A DNA stretch of 18,168 nt from Pseudomonadota bacterium (GCA_020161965.1 JAIUNH010000016.1:1-18168), one strand, 5' to 3'. Positions 6,531-14,169 are shown, numbered from the stretch's first letter. Program-made: numbers and translations. The notes: generated by a model from the sequence alone, not told the origin.

Positions 6531-6605
6531 TGGTAGCAGCGGAGGGATTTGAACCCCCGACCAAGGGATTATGATTCCCCTGCTCTACCACTGAGCTACG
6601 CTGCC
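6531..6605 (-). tRNA. tRNA with CAU anticodon, probably elongator tRNA-Met
   Basis: A 75-base cloverleaf with all stems formed: acceptor GGCAGCG/CGCTGCT, D-arm GCTC...GAGC, anticodon arm GGGGA-ATCATAA-TCCCT with anticodon CAT (6571-6573 on the plus strand), T-arm GGGGG-TTCAAAT-CCCTC, and an encoded CCA tail. It is not an initiator tRNA: the first base pair is G-U rather than mismatched, and the anticodon stem lacks three consecutive G-C pairs next to the loop. The body resembles alphaproteobacterial elongator Met; the lysidine-modified Ile2 tRNA has the same anticodon and is the alternative. Its 3' end faces the integrase, which makes it the likely integration target. The intact CCA means the element preserves or restores the tRNA 3' end. 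Confidence 0.93.
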
Positions 6606-6650
6606 GCCGAAATCGATCCTTGCGGGTCGTGGTGTCCCGTAAGGCCGGGT

Positions 6651-6679
6651 CATGTAGCCCACCCGGAAGCAGAAGGCAA
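6651..6679 (-). promoter_or_regulatory. Possible promoter of the tRNA gene
   Basis: On the minus strand TTGCCT (6674-6679), a 17-base spacer and TACATG (6651-6656) precede the tRNA gene by about 45 bases. The -35 matches well at TTG, the -10 only in part. The same 113-base interval must also hold the start of the rightward glycosyltransferase gene. Weak assignment. Confidence 0.3.
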
Positions 6680-6718
6680 GCTTGCGGGAAGGGGCCTGTC
6701 TTGCCAGGGTGGCCGGGC

Positions 6719-7924
6719 ATGAACATCTTGTTCGTCCATCAGAATTTCCCCGGCCAATACCTGCATCTCGCCCCCGAATTGGCGCGGCGCGGGCATCGCA
6801 CGATGGCGCTGGCGATCGAGCAGGGCGGGCGGGTGGGCGACACGATGGTCCGTCGCTATGCGCCCAAGCGCGGCACGACGCTGGCGGCCCACCCGTGGAG
6901 TCACGATTTCGAGACAAAAATCCTGCGCGGCGAGGCGTGCGCGCGCGCGGCCCTCGATCTCGCGCGCGAAGGCTTCGTGCCGGACGTGATCTGCGCCAAT
7001 CCCGGCTGGGGCGAATCGCTGTTCCTCAAAGACGCGCTGCCGGCTGCGAAGCTGCATCTCTATCTCGAATTCTTCTACCGCGCCGAGGGCGGCGATTTCG
7101 GTTTCGATCCCGAATTCCCCCATCCGGATTTCGACGGGCCGGCACGGCTGCGCGCGCGCTCGGCCGCACAGTTGCTCGCCCTCGATGCGATGGATGGTGC
7201 CGTGGCGCCGACCGAATGGCAGCGCGACCGCTTTCCGGAAGTTTACGCCCCGCGCATCGAAACCTGTTTCGACGGGATCGATGTCGACCGCGTCGTCGCC
7301 GATCCGAATGCCGTGTTGGAAATCGCGGGCACGCGTTTCGCCGCCGGGCAGAAGATCGTCACCTTCGTGAACCGCAATCTTGAGCCCTATCGCGGCTATC
7401 ACGTGTTCATGCGTGCGTTGCCGCGAATTTTGAAGAAAGTACCCGACGCGCAAGTGCTGATCGTCGGCGGCGACGGGGTCAGCTACGGCATCAAGCCGCC
7501 GGACGGTATCAGCTACAAGGATCGCTATCTCGCCGAGATGCGCGGCCATCTCGATCTCAGCCGCGTGCATTTCCTTGGCCGCGTGCCCTACGAAACCTAT
7601 TTGAAGGTGCTGCAGGTTTCGGCGGCACATGTGTATCTGACCTATCCCTTCGCGCTGTCCTGGTCGCTGTTGGAAGCAATGGCCGCCGAATGCGCGATCG
7701 TCGCGTCGCGCACCGGGCCGGTGCCCGAAGCGATCGAGGACGGCAAGTCGGGCGTGCTGGTCGATTTCTTCGATAAGGACGGTCTGGCCGATGCGGTGGC
7801 GGCGGTGCTGGAAAAACCCGCCGCCTATCGCGCGATGCGCACCCGCGCGCGGGCCAAAATTTTGCGCGATTTCGCGCTGGGCCCGTGCGTCAAGCGCCAC
7901 GCGGATTTGGTCGAGCGTTATTGA
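6719..7924 (+). CDS. Family 4 glycosyltransferase (GT-B fold)
   Basis: A 401-residue cytoplasmic glycosyltransferase. MNILFVHQNFPGQ is the first strand and glycine loop of a GT-B N-terminal domain. The C-terminal nucleotide-sugar domain starts near residue 212 (IVTFVNRNLEPYRG) and continues with DAQVLIVGGDG, VHFLGRVPY and LLEAMAAECAIVAS...GPVPEAI. The start at 6719 is chosen because the family normally begins with this strand; AGGG is about 10 bases upstream, and the longer frame toward 6620 runs back close to the tRNA. The usual E-x7-E motif is changed: its second Glu is Glu319 (in LLEA), but the first Glu position is Phe311. That occurs in some GT4 branches and may mean a different donor. 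The acceptor is unknown; a surface polysaccharide or glycolipid is plausible. Its stop overlaps that of the convergent small exported-protein gene. Confidence 0.88.
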   Translation: MNILFVHQNFPGQYLHLAPELARRGHRTMALAIEQGGRVGDTMVRRYAPKRGTTLAAHPWSHDFETKILRGEACARAALDLAREGFVPDVICANPGWGESLFLKDALPAAKLHLYLEFFYRAEGGDFGFDPEFPHPDFDGPARLRARSAAQLLALDAMDGAVAPTEWQRDRFPEVYAPRIETCFDGIDVDRVVADPNAVLEIAGTRFAAGQKIVTFVNRNLEPYRGYHVFMRALPRILKKVPDAQVLIVGGDGVSYGIKPPDGISYKDRYLAEMRGHLDLSRVHFLGRVPYETYLKVLQVSAAHVYLTYPFALSWSLLEAMAAECAIVASRTGPVPEAIEDGKSGVLVDFFDKDGLADAVAAVLEKPAAYRAMRTRARAKILRDFALGPCVKRHADLVERY

Positions 7925-8337
7925 GCCGGTTTAGGCGTATCTTTACAGATCAGCGCATGCGCGATGCGCCCGACCGAGCCGTCGGGCTCCATGCCGAAGC
8001 GCACTTCGCGCTCCTCGCGTGAAATGGCGAGGTTTTCGCCGGCCTCGTCTTCGAACATCAGCACGCGAATGCCGGCATTCTCGCCCGATGCGCAATCGAA
8101 ATGCGCGAGCGCTTGCATCGACGCGACGCGCGAATTGCCGGCCTGGATCGGTGCCTTATAGACGACGCGGATCCACGCCGTATGCATCTGGCCCGCCGAA
8201 CGCATGCCCGCGATATCGACATAAACGGGATTGCCGCTCGCGGTTTCGCCCGCACTCGTCCAATCGGTCGCGCGCGCCGGTGCGGCCGCGACGATCGTCG
8301 CGGCGAACAACATCGATAGGGCGGCGGCAAAACGCAT
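7918..8337 (-). CDS. Small exported protein, surface-adhesin-E-like
   Basis: A 139-residue secreted protein. The start at 8337 gives a clean signal peptide (MRFAAALSMLFAATIVAAAP, cleavage after ARA at about residue 23) and GGGGGAG lies just upstream; the open frame beyond it is low-complexity shadow. The mature part begins DWTSAG and has the pattern of small periplasmic/outer-membrane proteins of the surface-adhesin E type: Trp near the start, a YVDI strand, AWIRVVY, a FDCASGE segment and a C-terminal ICKD, so the two Cys probably form a disulfide. The family link is from pattern only. It is convergent with the glycosyltransferase (7-base overlap, stops nested) and divergent from the SapC-family gene. 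Confidence 0.7.
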   Translation of the reverse strand: MRFAAALSMLFAATIVAAAPARATDWTSAGETASGNPVYVDIAGMRSAGQMHTAWIRVVYKAPIQAGNSRVASMQALAHFDCASGENAGIRVLMFEDEAGENLAISREEREVRFGMEPDGSVGRIAHALICKDTPKPAQ

Positions 8338-8475
8338 GCGAACTCCCCCAGCGCCAAACGGCATAGCACGGACAGGCCGGATTTGGCACGCGCAGGCTTG
8401 CGCGCGAAGATGGCGAAAACACGGCGCGTCCGTGGTAGTTTGCCGCTGTCCCGATTCAGCCGTGCAGGAAAAAAT

Positions 8476-9228
8476 ATGACTGACGCCGCCAACGCCCAAT
8501 TGCCGGTGCTTTATTCGAAGCCGATCCCGGTGGATCGCGTCGCGCATGCGGGGAAATTCTACGCGGCCCCGTCGAATTTGCGTTTCTCGCGCGCCGCGTC
8601 TTTCGTGCCGCTGGGCATGGCGGAGATGGCCTTCGCAGCACGTCATTATCCGATCGTGTTCCCGGCCAACGCGCAAGGCGGCCCGCTCGCCGTGCTGGGG
8701 CTAGAAAACGCGCATAACCTGTTCGTCACGGCCGAAGGCTTCTGGGCCGACGATCATTACATCCCGGCGTATATCCGCCGCTATCCCTTCATCTTCACCC
8801 AAGCGTCGGATGGGCAATTCGTGCTGTGCCTGGAAGCCGGTGCCAACGCCATTGCTGATACGGGCGACAAGCCGTTCTTCGACGCCGAAGGCAAGCCCGG
8901 CAAGGTGGTCGATGATGCGCTGCGCTTCTCGGGCGATTTCCACGCCCAACATGATTTCGCCGTGGCGTTCGTGAAGGCGCTGGCCGAACAAAACCTATTG
9001 ATGGACAACAACGCCAAGGCGCAATTGCCCGGCGGCAAGGATTTGACGCTGCAAGGCTTCCGCACCGTCGACCCCGTGAAATTCGATGCGTTGCCCGACG
9101 ACATCTATCTCGACTGGCGCAAGAAGGGTTGGATCGCGGCGGTCCATTGCCATCTGATTTCGCTCGGCCATTGGCAAACACTCGCCAATCGCGCCGCGCG
9201 CGAAATCGCCGCGAAGAAATCCGCTTAA
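8476..9228 (+). CDS. SapC-family protein
   Basis: A 250-residue protein with the layout of the SapC family (PF07277 type): VPLGMAEMAFAARHYPIVF (about 46-64), an LGL strand, FWADDHYIPAYIRRYPFIF and an acidic middle segment, then a C-terminal DDIYLDWRKKGWIAAVHCHLISLGHW. The name comes from Campylobacter S-layer work; in alphaproteobacteria the function is essentially unknown. There is no signal peptide or membrane segment in this reading. The start at 8476 has AGGAA 7-9 bases upstream and gives the usual family length; the frame extends further upstream without an RBS. The 138-base gap to the divergent exported-protein gene carries both promoters and a CGCGCA/TGCGCG hairpin (8389-8404). The stop shares TTAA with that of the convergent dehydrogenase. 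Confidence 0.88.
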   Translation: MTDAANAQLPVLYSKPIPVDRVAHAGKFYAAPSNLRFSRAASFVPLGMAEMAFAARHYPIVFPANAQGGPLAVLGLENAHNLFVTAEGFWADDHYIPAYIRRYPFIFTQASDGQFVLCLEAGANAIADTGDKPFFDAEGKPGKVVDDALRFSGDFHAQHDFAVAFVKALAEQNLLMDNNAKAQLPGGKDLTLQGFRTVDPVKFDALPDDIYLDWRKKGWIAAVHCHLISLGHWQTLANRAAREIAAKKSA

Positions 9229-12104
9229 GCCAGCGCGCGGTCGAGAACACGCGCGACGTGAACGGCCTCGCGCCCGCCCAGATCGGCGATCTGGTGGCGG
9301 CAGCTTGTTCCATCGGCGACAATCAATGTGTCGTCGCCCGCCTTGCGGATCGCGGGTAGCAGCGCGGCTTCGGCCATCGCTTTCGATGCGTCGATATTCG
9401 CGGGCTCGTAACCGAACGCGCCCGCCATGCCGCAGCACGAGGATTCGATCAGGCTGGGCGCCATGTCGGGGATCAGCTTCAGCGCATCGAGCGTGGCGTT
9501 AGCCGCGCCGAAGGCTTTCTGATGGCAATGGCCGTGGACGAGCGCTTGTGTCTCGGGCAGCGCCTTGAAGATCGGCTTCAGTCGCCCGGCCTTGGCTTCG
9601 CGGGCGAGGAACTCCTCGAACAGCATCGCCGACGCACCGATCTTGGCGGCATCCGCCCCCGGCAGCAGCGACGATAGCTCGTCCTTCAGCGCGAACAGGC
9701 AAGACGGCTCAAGGCCCACAATGGGAATGCCCTTCGCGGCAAAGGGGAGCATCGCGTCGATCAGGCGTTGTGCCTCGCGCTTGCCCTCATCGACCAAGCC
9801 CGCCGACAGGAAGGTGCGCCCGCAGCACAAAGGCCGCCCGCCGTCGTTCGCGGTCGGGACATGCACTTTGTAGCCGGCGGCTTTCAGCACGCGGATCGCG
9901 GCGCGCGCATTCTCCGGCTCGAACCAAGTGTTGAACGTATCGGCGAAGAAGGCGATCTCGGCGTTGTTCGATTGCGCCTCGCTTGCGCGGAATGGCTTCG
10001 ATGCCCAGCTTGGCAGGGAGCGCGATGCGGCGAAGCCGGTCAGCGTTTCCGATAGACGCGCGAGGGCGGGGATCTTATCGCGCAACGCTAGCAACGGTCC
10101 CAGCTTCGATGCGATCGATGCGTAGCGCGGCAGATAGCCGACGAGCTTATCGAACATCGTATGGCCGTGGCGCGTTTTGTAGTGATGAAGGAATTCGACC
10201 TTCATCTTCGCCATGTCCACGCCCGTCGGGCATTCGCGCTTGCAACCTTTGCAGCCCACGCACAGGCGCATCGTTTCGTACATCGCGTCGGAGGTGAGGG
10301 CATCGGGCCCCAGCTGGCCGGAGATGGCGAGGCGTAGCGTGTTCGCGCGCCCGCGCGTCAAATCCTGCTCCTGCTTGGTGACGCGATAGCTGGGGCACAT
10401 CGTGCCGGCGTCGAATTTCCGGCAATGGCCGTTGTTGTTGCACATCTCGACCGCACCGGCGAAGCCGCCCCAGTCGGACCAGTCGAGTGCGGTGGGAAAC
10501 AGCGACGCCTTGTAGCCGGGCTTGAAGCGGAACAGCGTGCGGTCGTCCTGGCGCGGCGGGTTGACGATCTTGCCGGGGTTCATCACGCCCTTGGGATCGA
10601 ACAGCTTCTTGATCTCGCCGAAGGCATCGGTCAAACGCGGCCCGAAGAACGGCGCGATCCATTGGGATCGCACCAGCCCGTCGCCGTGTTCGCCGGAATA
10701 GGCGCCCTTGTATTCGCGTACCAGCGCGGCGGCTTCCTCGGCGATCGCCGCCATCTTGGCCGCACCGTCCTGCTTCATGTTCAGGATCGGGCGCACATGC
10801 AGGCAGCCGACCGAGGCATGAGCATACCACGTGCCCTTCGTGCCGTGTTTGTGGAAGACCTCGGTCAGGCGCGAGGTGTAGTCGGCGAGGTGTTCGAGCG
10901 GCACCGCGCAATCTTCGATGAACGAGACGGGTTTGCCGTCGCCCTTCATCGACATCATAATGTTGAGGCCCGCTTTGCGGACTTCCCAAACGTCTTTTTG
11001 AAGGGCCGCGTCCGGAATCTCGACAACCGAGCCGGGAAGACCCAAATCGGCCATTAGCGTGACGAGGTCCTTGAGCTTACGGACCTGCGTCTCCTTGTCC
11101 TCGCCCGCGAATTCGACCAGCAGGATCGCGTCGGGCGCGCCCTTCAGAAATTTCGCGACGATGCCGGCATAAGCGGGGATCGAGCGCGACAGATCGATCA
11201 TCGTACGATCGACCAGTTCGACCGCGACGGGGCCGAGCTTGACGATATGCTGCGTCGTCTCCATCGCCTGGCGGAAATGCGGGTAGTGCACGACGCCCAG
11301 CGTCTTGTGCTTGGGCAGCGGCGAAAGCTTCAGTTTCAGCGCGCGCGAATAGGCGAGCGTGCCTTCCGAACCCACCAGCAGATGGGCGAGGTTGTGGCCC
11401 GTCGGTTTGACGGTTTCGAGATTGTAGCCGCCCACGCGGCGCAGCAGCTTGGGATAGCGCGCTTCGATCTCGTCCGCTTCGCGTTCTGCGATATTGCGGA
11501 TCGCGCGCACGATATCGGTGAAACGCGAGGGGCCTGACAGGCCTTCCAGATTGCCGCCGACGGGTCCGAAATGCGCCTGCGTGCCGTCGGCCAACAGCGC
11601 ATCGATGCCCAGCACGTTATGCACCATGTTGCCGTAGGCGATGGAGCGCGAGCCGCAGGAATTATTGCCCGCCATGCCGCCGATCGTCGCCTGGGCCGAG
11701 GTCGAAACGTCGACCGGGAACCATTGCCCGGTGGATTTGAGCTGCGCGTTCAAATGATCGAGCACGATACCGGGCTCGACCGTCGCGATATCGCCCTCGA
11801 CTGACAGCAGCTTGTTGAGGTGCTTCGAATTGTCGATGACCAGCGCCGCACCGACCGTTTGGCCGCATTGCGAGGTGCCACCGCCGCGCGGCAATACGGG
11901 CACGCCCATTTCCGAAGCGATCTGGATCGCGATGCGCGCGGCTTCCGCGTTGCGCGGGATCACGACGCCCACGGGATCGATCTGATAGATCGACGCATCG
12001 GTCGCATAACGGCCGCGATCGAACGCGCCGAACAGCACGTCGCCTTCGACCTCGCGCTTCAAGCGCGTTTCGAAATCGGAGCGGGGCGGGGAGTCGAGCG
12101 GCAT
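9225..12104 (-). CDS. FAD-binding and [4Fe-4S]-binding 2-hydroxy-acid dehydrogenase (YdiJ/GlcD-GlcF type)
   Basis: A 959-residue single-chain fusion of a GlcD/Dld-like flavin domain and a GlpC/GlcF-like iron-sulfur domain. Flavin-binding landmarks: LPRGGGTSQCGQ (71-82), IGGMAGNNSCGSRSIAYG (141-158) and LLVGSEGTL. Substrate-domain landmarks: YAHASVGCLHVRP (427-439) and SGEHGDG (470-476). Iron-sulfur part: C-x5-C and CPSY (Cys555, Cys561, Cys570), then CVGCKGCKRECP (Cys615, 618, 621, 625), and two CCG elements (Cys760-761, Cys890-891) with HGHCHQK. The architecture matches E. coli YdiJ, a D-2-hydroxyglutarate oxidising enzyme of similar length; D-lactate, glycolate or D-glycerate are alternatives. 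Electrons would go to quinone or another carrier. The RBS GAGGGAAG precedes the ATG. The gene lies 23 bases behind the GntR gene and is probably co-transcribed with it. Confidence 0.92.
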   Translation of the reverse strand: MPLDSPPRSDFETRLKREVEGDVLFGAFDRGRYATDASIYQIDPVGVVIPRNAEAARIAIQIASEMGVPVLPRGGGTSQCGQTVGAALVIDNSKHLNKLLSVEGDIATVEPGIVLDHLNAQLKSTGQWFPVDVSTSAQATIGGMAGNNSCGSRSIAYGNMVHNVLGIDALLADGTQAHFGPVGGNLEGLSGPSRFTDIVRAIRNIAEREADEIEARYPKLLRRVGGYNLETVKPTGHNLAHLLVGSEGTLAYSRALKLKLSPLPKHKTLGVVHYPHFRQAMETTQHIVKLGPVAVELVDRTMIDLSRSIPAYAGIVAKFLKGAPDAILLVEFAGEDKETQVRKLKDLVTLMADLGLPGSVVEIPDAALQKDVWEVRKAGLNIMMSMKGDGKPVSFIEDCAVPLEHLADYTSRLTEVFHKHGTKGTWYAHASVGCLHVRPILNMKQDGAAKMAAIAEEAAALVREYKGAYSGEHGDGLVRSQWIAPFFGPRLTDAFGEIKKLFDPKGVMNPGKIVNPPRQDDRTLFRFKPGYKASLFPTALDWSDWGGFAGAVEMCNNNGHCRKFDAGTMCPSYRVTKQEQDLTRGRANTLRLAISGQLGPDALTSDAMYETMRLCVGCKGCKRECPTGVDMAKMKVEFLHHYKTRHGHTMFDKLVGYLPRYASIASKLGPLLALRDKIPALARLSETLTGFAASRSLPSWASKPFRASEAQSNNAEIAFFADTFNTWFEPENARAAIRVLKAAGYKVHVPTANDGGRPLCCGRTFLSAGLVDEGKREAQRLIDAMLPFAAKGIPIVGLEPSCLFALKDELSSLLPGADAAKIGASAMLFEEFLAREAKAGRLKPIFKALPETQALVHGHCHQKAFGAANATLDALKLIPDMAPSLIESSCCGMAGAFGYEPANIDASKAMAEAALLPAIRKAGDDTLIVADGTSCRHQIADLGGREAVHVARVLDRALA

Positions 12105-12127
12105 GTTTCTTCCCTCGGGTATTTTTC

Positions 12128-12802
12128 TTAGTCGTAGGCTTCGGCCGTACCCGCGAAGGCGGCGAGAACGGATTGGCGCTTGCCGGCGAGATGCGCTTCC
12201 AAGATGGCGCGCAACGCCGCGCCGTCGCGCGCATCCAGCGCGGCGATCATGCGCTCGTGTTCCTCGACCGCTTTGGCCCAGCGTTCTTGGGTAAGATTGG
12301 CGGCATAGCGCACGCGTTTGACGCGCGCGTTCAAGCGCTCGAACGTCTCGACCAGCACGGGGTTCGCAGCCGCCGCGGCGATGTGGCGGTGGATGTCCTG
12401 GTTCGCACGGAAATAGGCGGCGCGGTCGCCGCGCGCATGATGGGCGCGCATTTCGAAATGCAGCGCTTTGATCTCGGCCAATTGCGCGTCGTCGATGCGC
12501 TTGGCGGCGAGCTCGCCCGCCAGACCTTCCAGTGCGGCCAGCAACTCGAAGGTCGCTTCGATATCCGCGCGATCGAGCGGGGCGACGACAGCACCACGAT
12601 TGGGTTCGTGCCGGACCAAGCCTTCGCTCGCCAACATGCGCAACGCCTCGCGCAACGGCGTGCGCGAAACGCCCAAACGTTCGCCCAAGGCACGCTCGCT
12701 GAGGCGCGCGCCCGGCGGCAATTCGCCGTCCAAGATCATCTGGCGCAGCGCATCCACCGCCTTGGCGGGCAAAGTGATGGGGAGGGTGGAATCATCCGGC
12801 AT
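12128..12802 (-). CDS. GntR-family (FadR/FCD) transcriptional regulator
   Basis: A 224-residue regulator. An N-terminal winged helix-turn-helix (about 10-75; LSERALGERLGVSRTPLREA is the recognition region) is followed by an all-helical FCD ligand domain (about 80-212). Candidate metal-binding residues are Asn134, His138, His182 and His204, the usual FCD arrangement with Asn in place of Asp. Such proteins typically sense small carboxylates. It is the first gene of a probable operon with the FAD/Fe-S dehydrogenase and is divergent from the aminotransferase gene. Two identical palindromes in the 99-base gap are the likely operators, one only 6 bases before its own start, implying autoregulation. 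No spaced RBS is present: AAGGG abuts the ATG directly, so the message may be leaderless or start elsewhere. Confidence 0.92.
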   Translation of the reverse strand: MPDDSTLPITLPAKAVDALRQMILDGELPPGARLSERALGERLGVSRTPLREALRMLASEGLVRHEPNRGAVVAPLDRADIEATFELLAALEGLAGELAAKRIDDAQLAEIKALHFEMRAHHARGDRAAYFRANQDIHRHIAAAAANPVLVETFERLNARVKRVRYAANLTQERWAKAVEEHERMIAALDARDGAALRAILEAHLAGKRQSVLAAFAGTAEAYD

Positions 12803-12808
12803 CCCTTA

Positions 12809-12820
12809 TTGGTATACCAA
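12809..12820. promoter_or_regulatory. GntR operator palindrome, repressor-proximal copy
   Basis: TTGGTATACCAA, a perfect 12-bp palindrome matching the T-x-GT-N-AC-x-A form of FCD-type GntR operators. It lies 6 bases upstream of the GntR start codon. On the minus strand it contains TATACC, which could be the -10 box of the repressor promoter. An identical copy lies 54 bases away, about five helical turns. Confidence 0.8.
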
Positions 12821-12843
12821 AAAATCCGCCATGAAAAGCCTGA

Positions 12844-12872
12844 TTGACGGATATGACGTCTATTGGTATACC
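12844..12872 (+). promoter_or_regulatory. Predicted promoter of the aminotransferase gene
   Basis: TTGACG (12844-12849), a 17-base spacer and TATACC (12867-12872) form a good sigma-70 promoter pointing at the aminotransferase. The -10 box lies inside the second operator palindrome, so a bound GntR protein would block polymerase. The predicted transcript starts about 20 bases before the start codon and includes the GGAGG ribosome-binding site. Confidence 0.7.
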
Positions 12873-12874
12873 AA
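12863..12874. promoter_or_regulatory. GntR operator palindrome, aminotransferase-proximal copy
   Basis: Second perfect copy of TTGGTATACCAA, identical in all 12 positions to the one at 12809-12820. It overlaps the -10 box of the predicted aminotransferase promoter and ends 27 bases before the start codon. Same face of the helix as the first copy, allowing cooperative binding or a loop. Confidence 0.8.
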
Positions 12875-12901
12875 ATTAATCAAGCCCTGGAGGATCGCCC
12901 C

Positions 12902-14119
12902 ATGATCAAGCTGAGCAACGCCGCATCCGGCCGCCATTTCCTGCAGATCCCGGGGCCGACCAATGTGCCGGACCGCGTGTTGCGCGCGATCGACAACCCG
13001 ACGATCGACCATCGCGGGCCGGAATTCGGCGCGATCGGCCGCAAATCGCTCGCCGGCATGAAGACGATCTTCAAGACGACCGAAGGCCACGCGATCATTT
13101 TCCCGGCCTCGGGCACGGGCGCTTGGGAAGCGGCCCTCGTCAACACGCTGTCGCCCGGCGACAAAGTGCTGATGTTCGAGACCGGCCATTTCGCCACGCT
13201 GTGGCGCAAGATGGCGACCAAACTCGGCCTGGAGGTCGAATTCGTCGACGGCGATTGGCGTCATGGCGTGGATCCGGCCGCGGTCGAAGCCAAGCTGACC
13301 GCCGACAAGGGCCATTCCTATAAGGCCGTGATGGTCGTCCATAACGAGACGTCCACCGGCTGCACGACGCGCGTGGGCGACGTGCGTAAGGCGATGGATC
13401 GCGCCAAGCATCCCGCCTTGCTGATGGTCGATACGATTTCGTCGTTGGGCTCGATCGATTATCGCCACGACGAATGGGGTGTGGATGTCACCGTCGCGGG
13501 CTCGCAGAAGGGCTTGATGCTGCCGCCGGGCTTGTCGTTCAACGCGGTTTCGAAGAAGGCGTTGGAAGCGAGCAAGACCGCGAAGATGACCAAGTCGTTC
13601 TGGGCGTGGGACGAGATGATCGCCGCCAACGCCAACGGCTATTTCCCCTACACGCCTGCGACCAACCTGCTTTACGGGTTGTGCGAAGCGATCGACATGC
13701 TGCTCGAAGAAGGGCTCGACAACGTCTTCGCGCGCCATGATCGCTATGCGGAAGCCACGCGCCGCGCGGCGCGCGCCTGGGGTCTCGAAATCCTGTGCCT
13801 GGAACCCAAGGAGTATTCGAGTGCGTTGACGGCGCTGTTGATGCCGGCGGGCCACGACGCGGACAAGTTCCGCAAAGCCGTGCTCGACGCGTTCGACATG
13901 TCGCTGGGCCAGGGCCTGTCGAAGGTCTCGGGCAAGGTGTTCCGCATCGGGCATTTGGGCTCGTTCAACGATTTGATGCTGATGGGCACGCTGGCGGGCG
14001 TGGAAATGGGCCTGACGCTGGCGCAAGTGCCGCACAAGAAGGGCGGCGTGGACGCGGCGATGGCCTATCTGGCCGAAACCGCGGGCAAGAAGCCGGTCGC
14101 GGCGGCGGCGGCCCAATAA
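12902..14119 (+). CDS. Serine-glyoxylate-type aminotransferase (class V, PLP)
   Basis: A 405-residue fold-type I PLP enzyme of the serine/alanine-glyoxylate aminotransferase branch. Landmarks: LQIPGPTNVPDRVL (15-28), DHRGPEF (36-42), PASGTGAWEAAL for the phosphate loop (68-79), HNETSTG (148-154), the PLP-ring Asp177 in MVDTISSLG, Schiff-base Lys203 in AGSQKGLMLPPG, and Arg348 in KVFRIGHLG for the substrate carboxylate. It would transfer an amino group from serine (or alanine/aspartate) to glyoxylate, giving glycine. SgaA is the best match; the aspartate-glyoxylate enzyme BhcA of the hydroxyaspartate cycle is a close alternative. The start at 12902 is fixed by GGAGG at 12889-12893. It is divergent from the GntR-dehydrogenase operon and its promoter overlaps a GntR operator. 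A low-complexity Ala tail ends the protein. Confidence 0.92.
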   Translation: MIKLSNAASGRHFLQIPGPTNVPDRVLRAIDNPTIDHRGPEFGAIGRKSLAGMKTIFKTTEGHAIIFPASGTGAWEAALVNTLSPGDKVLMFETGHFATLWRKMATKLGLEVEFVDGDWRHGVDPAAVEAKLTADKGHSYKAVMVVHNETSTGCTTRVGDVRKAMDRAKHPALLMVDTISSLGSIDYRHDEWGVDVTVAGSQKGLMLPPGLSFNAVSKKALEASKTAKMTKSFWAWDEMIAANANGYFPYTPATNLLYGLCEAIDMLLEEGLDNVFARHDRYAEATRRAARAWGLEILCLEPKEYSSALTALLMPAGHDADKFRKAVLDAFDMSLGQGLSKVSGKVFRIGHLGSFNDLMLMGTLAGVEMGLTLAQVPHKKGGVDAAMAYLAETAGKKPVAAAAAQ

Positions 14120-14130
14120 ATCCAGCAGTA

Positions 14131-14146
14131 AGTCTGGTCAGCCAGA
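14131..14146 (+). terminator. Small stem-loop after the aminotransferase gene
   Basis: GTCTGG-TCAG-CCAGAC, a perfect 6-bp stem with 4-base loop, 11 bases after the aminotransferase stop. No T-run follows directly (a short TTTT lies about 14 bases later), so it is a weak terminator candidate. Confidence 0.35.
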
Positions 14147-14169
14147 CGCGGTCCGGGTAGTTTTCGCCC

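Noticed and set aside
9305..12131. Long plus-strand open frames opposite the dehydrogenase and many other antisense frames across the window
   Set aside because: They are shadows of GC-rich codon bias: Arg/Ala/Gly-rich, without family motifs or ribosome-binding sites.
12860..14116. Minus-strand 418-residue open frame covering the aminotransferase
   Set aside because: It mirrors the real gene codon by codon, is rich in Arg/His/Gln, and has no recognisable domain; the plus-strand frame has complete PLP-enzyme motifs.
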